Part shown: in pieces, positions 62,250-64,000 of the stretch | Layout: the number at the start of each line of letters is the position of its first letter | How positions within the stretch are numbered: the stretch's first letter is position 1 | Assembly: GCA_037176885.1 (NCBI GenBank) | Contig: JAWWNJ010000222.1 | Coordinates: 186,001-250,000 of the forward strand | Direction of reading: 5' to 3' | Source of the DNA: Favolaschia claudopus | Taxonomy: Eukaryota > Basidiomycota > Agaricomycetes > Agaricales > Mycenaceae | DNA: 64,000 nt | Notes under the pieces: generated by a model | The model's database searches: none | What the model was told of the DNA's origin: nothing | What the model saw: only the letters and a program-made list of their open reading frames with translations | Made by a program: the position numbers and the translations under genes

Positions 62250-63647
62250 CTAGCTACGGTAACGGGGAATGCAGGGCGGCATTCCGTGAAAAGGTCTCTG
62301 AATCTACTGGAATTCACAGCGTCGTTGATAGCGTGGGAAGGAATCCACGGCGCATCAATTTCTGATTGTGAAAAGCTCCTTCAAATCACCGGAATCCATG
62401 GCGTCGCAAGGAATCCACAGCGTCGTCTGTCAACCCTCTGCCAACAGGAGAAATAAAAAGAACACTGTCAAACAATCTGAGCACCAACTCGAAAGTGCAC
62501 AAAAAATCTTATAGACGAGCCCAAGCCCTTATATTAAATGCGAAAAAATTATAACCAAGTGCGAGCCCTTATAATTAATGCCAATCAACATCTTTATTAT
62601 AGTCGACCGTACAGCACTATATTAACACTGCCAAAAAAATATTGTGGGAACCAAAGATGTCCCAATTGGGCTACAAACCATGGTAGTGTCACCACGAATG
62701 GCCTGACAGGTCTCATTGACTTGCTATATGGCTTCGAACGCAAACAGTAGGGCGAAAACCGAAACTCTGATAGCACAGTCAATTGTGTGCTGATTGCCTT
62801 GGGTATAGGCTCGAATTGAAGCGTTTGAATAGAGGTACAAGGGCCTGCCATGATTGGCCTTATCGAACCGCATCAAGGGACTCAAGTACTGGGACGCATT
62901 GAATATATACGGTCATTTGCGTGCAGAGACAAGTGCACTGTATCAATTGAATATGTCTCACTCATGGGCCTTCAAAACCACACATTACAAGTCTCTGGTG
63001 TCCTGACAAGGTTTAGGGATACCGCCTTCAAAGGGTATAGACACTGCGTAAACCCAAACACGCCTATCGAAGCTATACGGAGGAATCCAGCAAGGCACCA
63101 CCAGAGCAGAGACGTTAAGGTTGGCGACAACCCAACAGCAGAGACGTTAAGGTTAGCGACCCCACTCCCCCGACGGAATCCACCAAAATCCAAAATTTTT
63201 CGGCAGCTTCGGAAAGGAAATCGAAAGGCACACAATACAGCAAGGCAGTGTACGGGTTAACAACGGAATGCAGCAAGACATTGGCGAACTAGCCACTCAG
63301 ACCTCCCCGCTATCGTAAAGGAAACCAAGGTCACCGGAGTGAGGGAAGAGACATATTCAGCTTCAGACTGACGACTATAAGGCCAGGGACCACAAACACT
63401 CAATACAAGGGTCATCACAATGAACAGAAGCATAGATTCACAGGCTAAGCAACCATTATAAGACCAGAATGGTACCAAATACAACCAGAGCCTTATAGTG
63501 TTCAGTTTAGTCAATACCATACAAGACTGCGTTGCACCAGCCAAGTGAACACGGTTGAGCCCATCTACCAACAACCAGAGTCAATGCCTTGTAATGGAGC
63601 AAAGCCTTGGCAATATAGCTTGGAATGCAGGGCGTGATCCAGAAAGA
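62250..63647. repeat. Array module 41, full length (1398 bp; GCATTCC arms)
   Basis: Same inverted repeat as module 4 (62266-62285) but with the other leader (CTAGCTACGGTAACGG instead of CTAGCTATCTTCCCCG), so leader and palindrome can be exchanged. Iterons GGAATTCACAGCGTCG, GGAATCCACGGCGCATC, GGAATCCATGGCGTCG. The complete tail ends GATCCAGAAAGACT. Confidence 0.85.
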
Positions 63648-64000
63648 CTAGCTATCTTACCCGGGAATTACAATTGCGATTCCGTGCAAAGGGTCCCCAA
63701 ACCGGTCAGTGGGAAGGAATTGCAGTTGACGTGCTTAACAACAGGTCTCAAATGAGTCAAATCTCAGGAATTACAGTTGCAGTTGTGATTCAGCCACTGA
63801 AGCCACAGGAATTCTGCTTGATGACTGGAATCATGCAACACACCCCAAGTCAGACATAGAACGAAAGAAAGCAACCAACTCTTATAGTCACCAGCCAGGC
63901 CTTATAAGAATTGCGACTCACTGCCAAAAAAAATTATAAGCCAGAGCCAAGGCTTATAAGAAATGCAATTAAAATAGCCGACTCTGAGGCCTTGTAAGAA
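63648..64000. repeat. Array module 42, partial at right edge (degenerate palindrome)
   Basis: GGAATTACAATTGCGATTCC at 63664-63683 is a decayed palindrome related to the CGATCG type. Iterons GGAATTGCAGTTGACG and GGAATTACAGTTGCAG have changed in the same direction (ATGGTTG to ACAGTTG or GCAGTTG). Confidence 0.8.

Larger units (their letters stand above)
32251..64000. repeat. Modular palindrome-iteron repeat array, 42 modules, continuing past the right edge
   Basis: Each module begins CTAGCTA with one of two leaders (CTAGCTACGGTAAYGG or CTAGCTATCTTMCCCG), then 12 nt after CTAG an 18-20 bp palindrome, then iterons beginning GGAAT, in most types with CGTGGGAGGGAAT or CGTGGGAAGGAAT covering iteron 2. 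A tail of up to about 1.2-1.3 kb follows. The tail contains TTATAAG / TTATAATAAATGC repeats, a pair of ACGTTAAGGTT boxes, an ATTTTTTCGGCAGCTTCGG block and, in full modules, ends CCAGAAAGACT just before the next CTAGCTA. All modules point the same way. No open frame above 139 codons exists, and those that do are strand shadows of the repeats. On the minus strand a full module has TC at the 5' end and hairpin-12 nt-CTAG at the 3' end, as in Helitrons. Confidence 0.9.

Noticed and set aside
32251..64000. Many open frames of 60-139 codons in the array, several repeated identically
   Set aside because: They repeat only because the DNA repeats, occur on both strands of the same bases, differ in reading frame between related modules and show no domain.
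32251..64000. Plain nested insertion of complete transposons as explanation of the array
   Set aside because: There are 42 left ends and no return to an interrupted sequence, and identical sets of junctions are repeated as blocks.

Overview
The window looks like nuclear DNA of a basidiomycete mushroom-type fungus (Agaricomycetes). The support is many short (about 50-70 nt) introns, a GMC oxidoreductase with the cut-up exon structure usual in this class, a paralogous pair of seven-helix-type membrane proteins, a fungal HAP3/NF-YB gene, proteins with a viroplasmin-like (RNase H1 N-terminal) domain, and transposase families I know from Agaricomycetes (a zinc-finger DDE-like protein and a KDZ transposase fragment). 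No database was searched; names rest on recognised motifs. LAYOUT. 1-12.1 kb is gene space: membrane protein A (minus), a small MITE with a clean 9-bp target duplication in its promoter side, a GMC oxidoreductase (plus), membrane protein B (plus, paralogue of A), and HAP3 (minus). 13.5-22.6 kb holds a DDE-like transposase gene and, 6846 bp downstream, an almost identical but truncated second copy of its first 2224 bp. 23.4-31.2 kb holds a basic/acidic lineage-type protein of unknown function and two genes with viroplasmin-like domains. 31.5-32.25 kb is the C-terminal remnant of a KDZ transposase, cut off by the start of a large array. 32.25-64 kb (half of the window, running off the right edge) is a modular repeat array with no credible protein gene. 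THE ARRAY is the unusual object. It contains 42 modules, all in one orientation, each starting CTAGCTA, then 12 nt after the CTAG an 18-20 bp palindrome built on GGAAT...ATTCC, then (43-44 bp from the palindrome start) a set of usually 4-5 iterons that begin with GGAAT. There are 12 palindrome types, and the iterons change together with the palindrome. Iteron spacing is fixed at about 19, 31, 41 or 51 bp, that is, near whole turns of the DNA helix. The tails are shared between modules, are truncated at different points, and full-length tails end CCAGAAAGACT or close to it. Read on the minus strand, a full module is 5'-TC ... hairpin - 12 nt - CTAG-3', the end geometry of a Helitron, although the A/T target rule is not met. 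Every junction has CT (AG on the minus strand) at the switch point. A macro-repeat of about 3.2 kb made of five modules is repeated about five times with almost no change, so part of the array amplified very recently. The combination of a terminal palindrome with co-varying, helically phased iterons suggests a set of related non-autonomous rolling-circle-like elements, each with its own binding specificity; this is inference, and no Rep/helicase or other array-encoded protein is present in the window.
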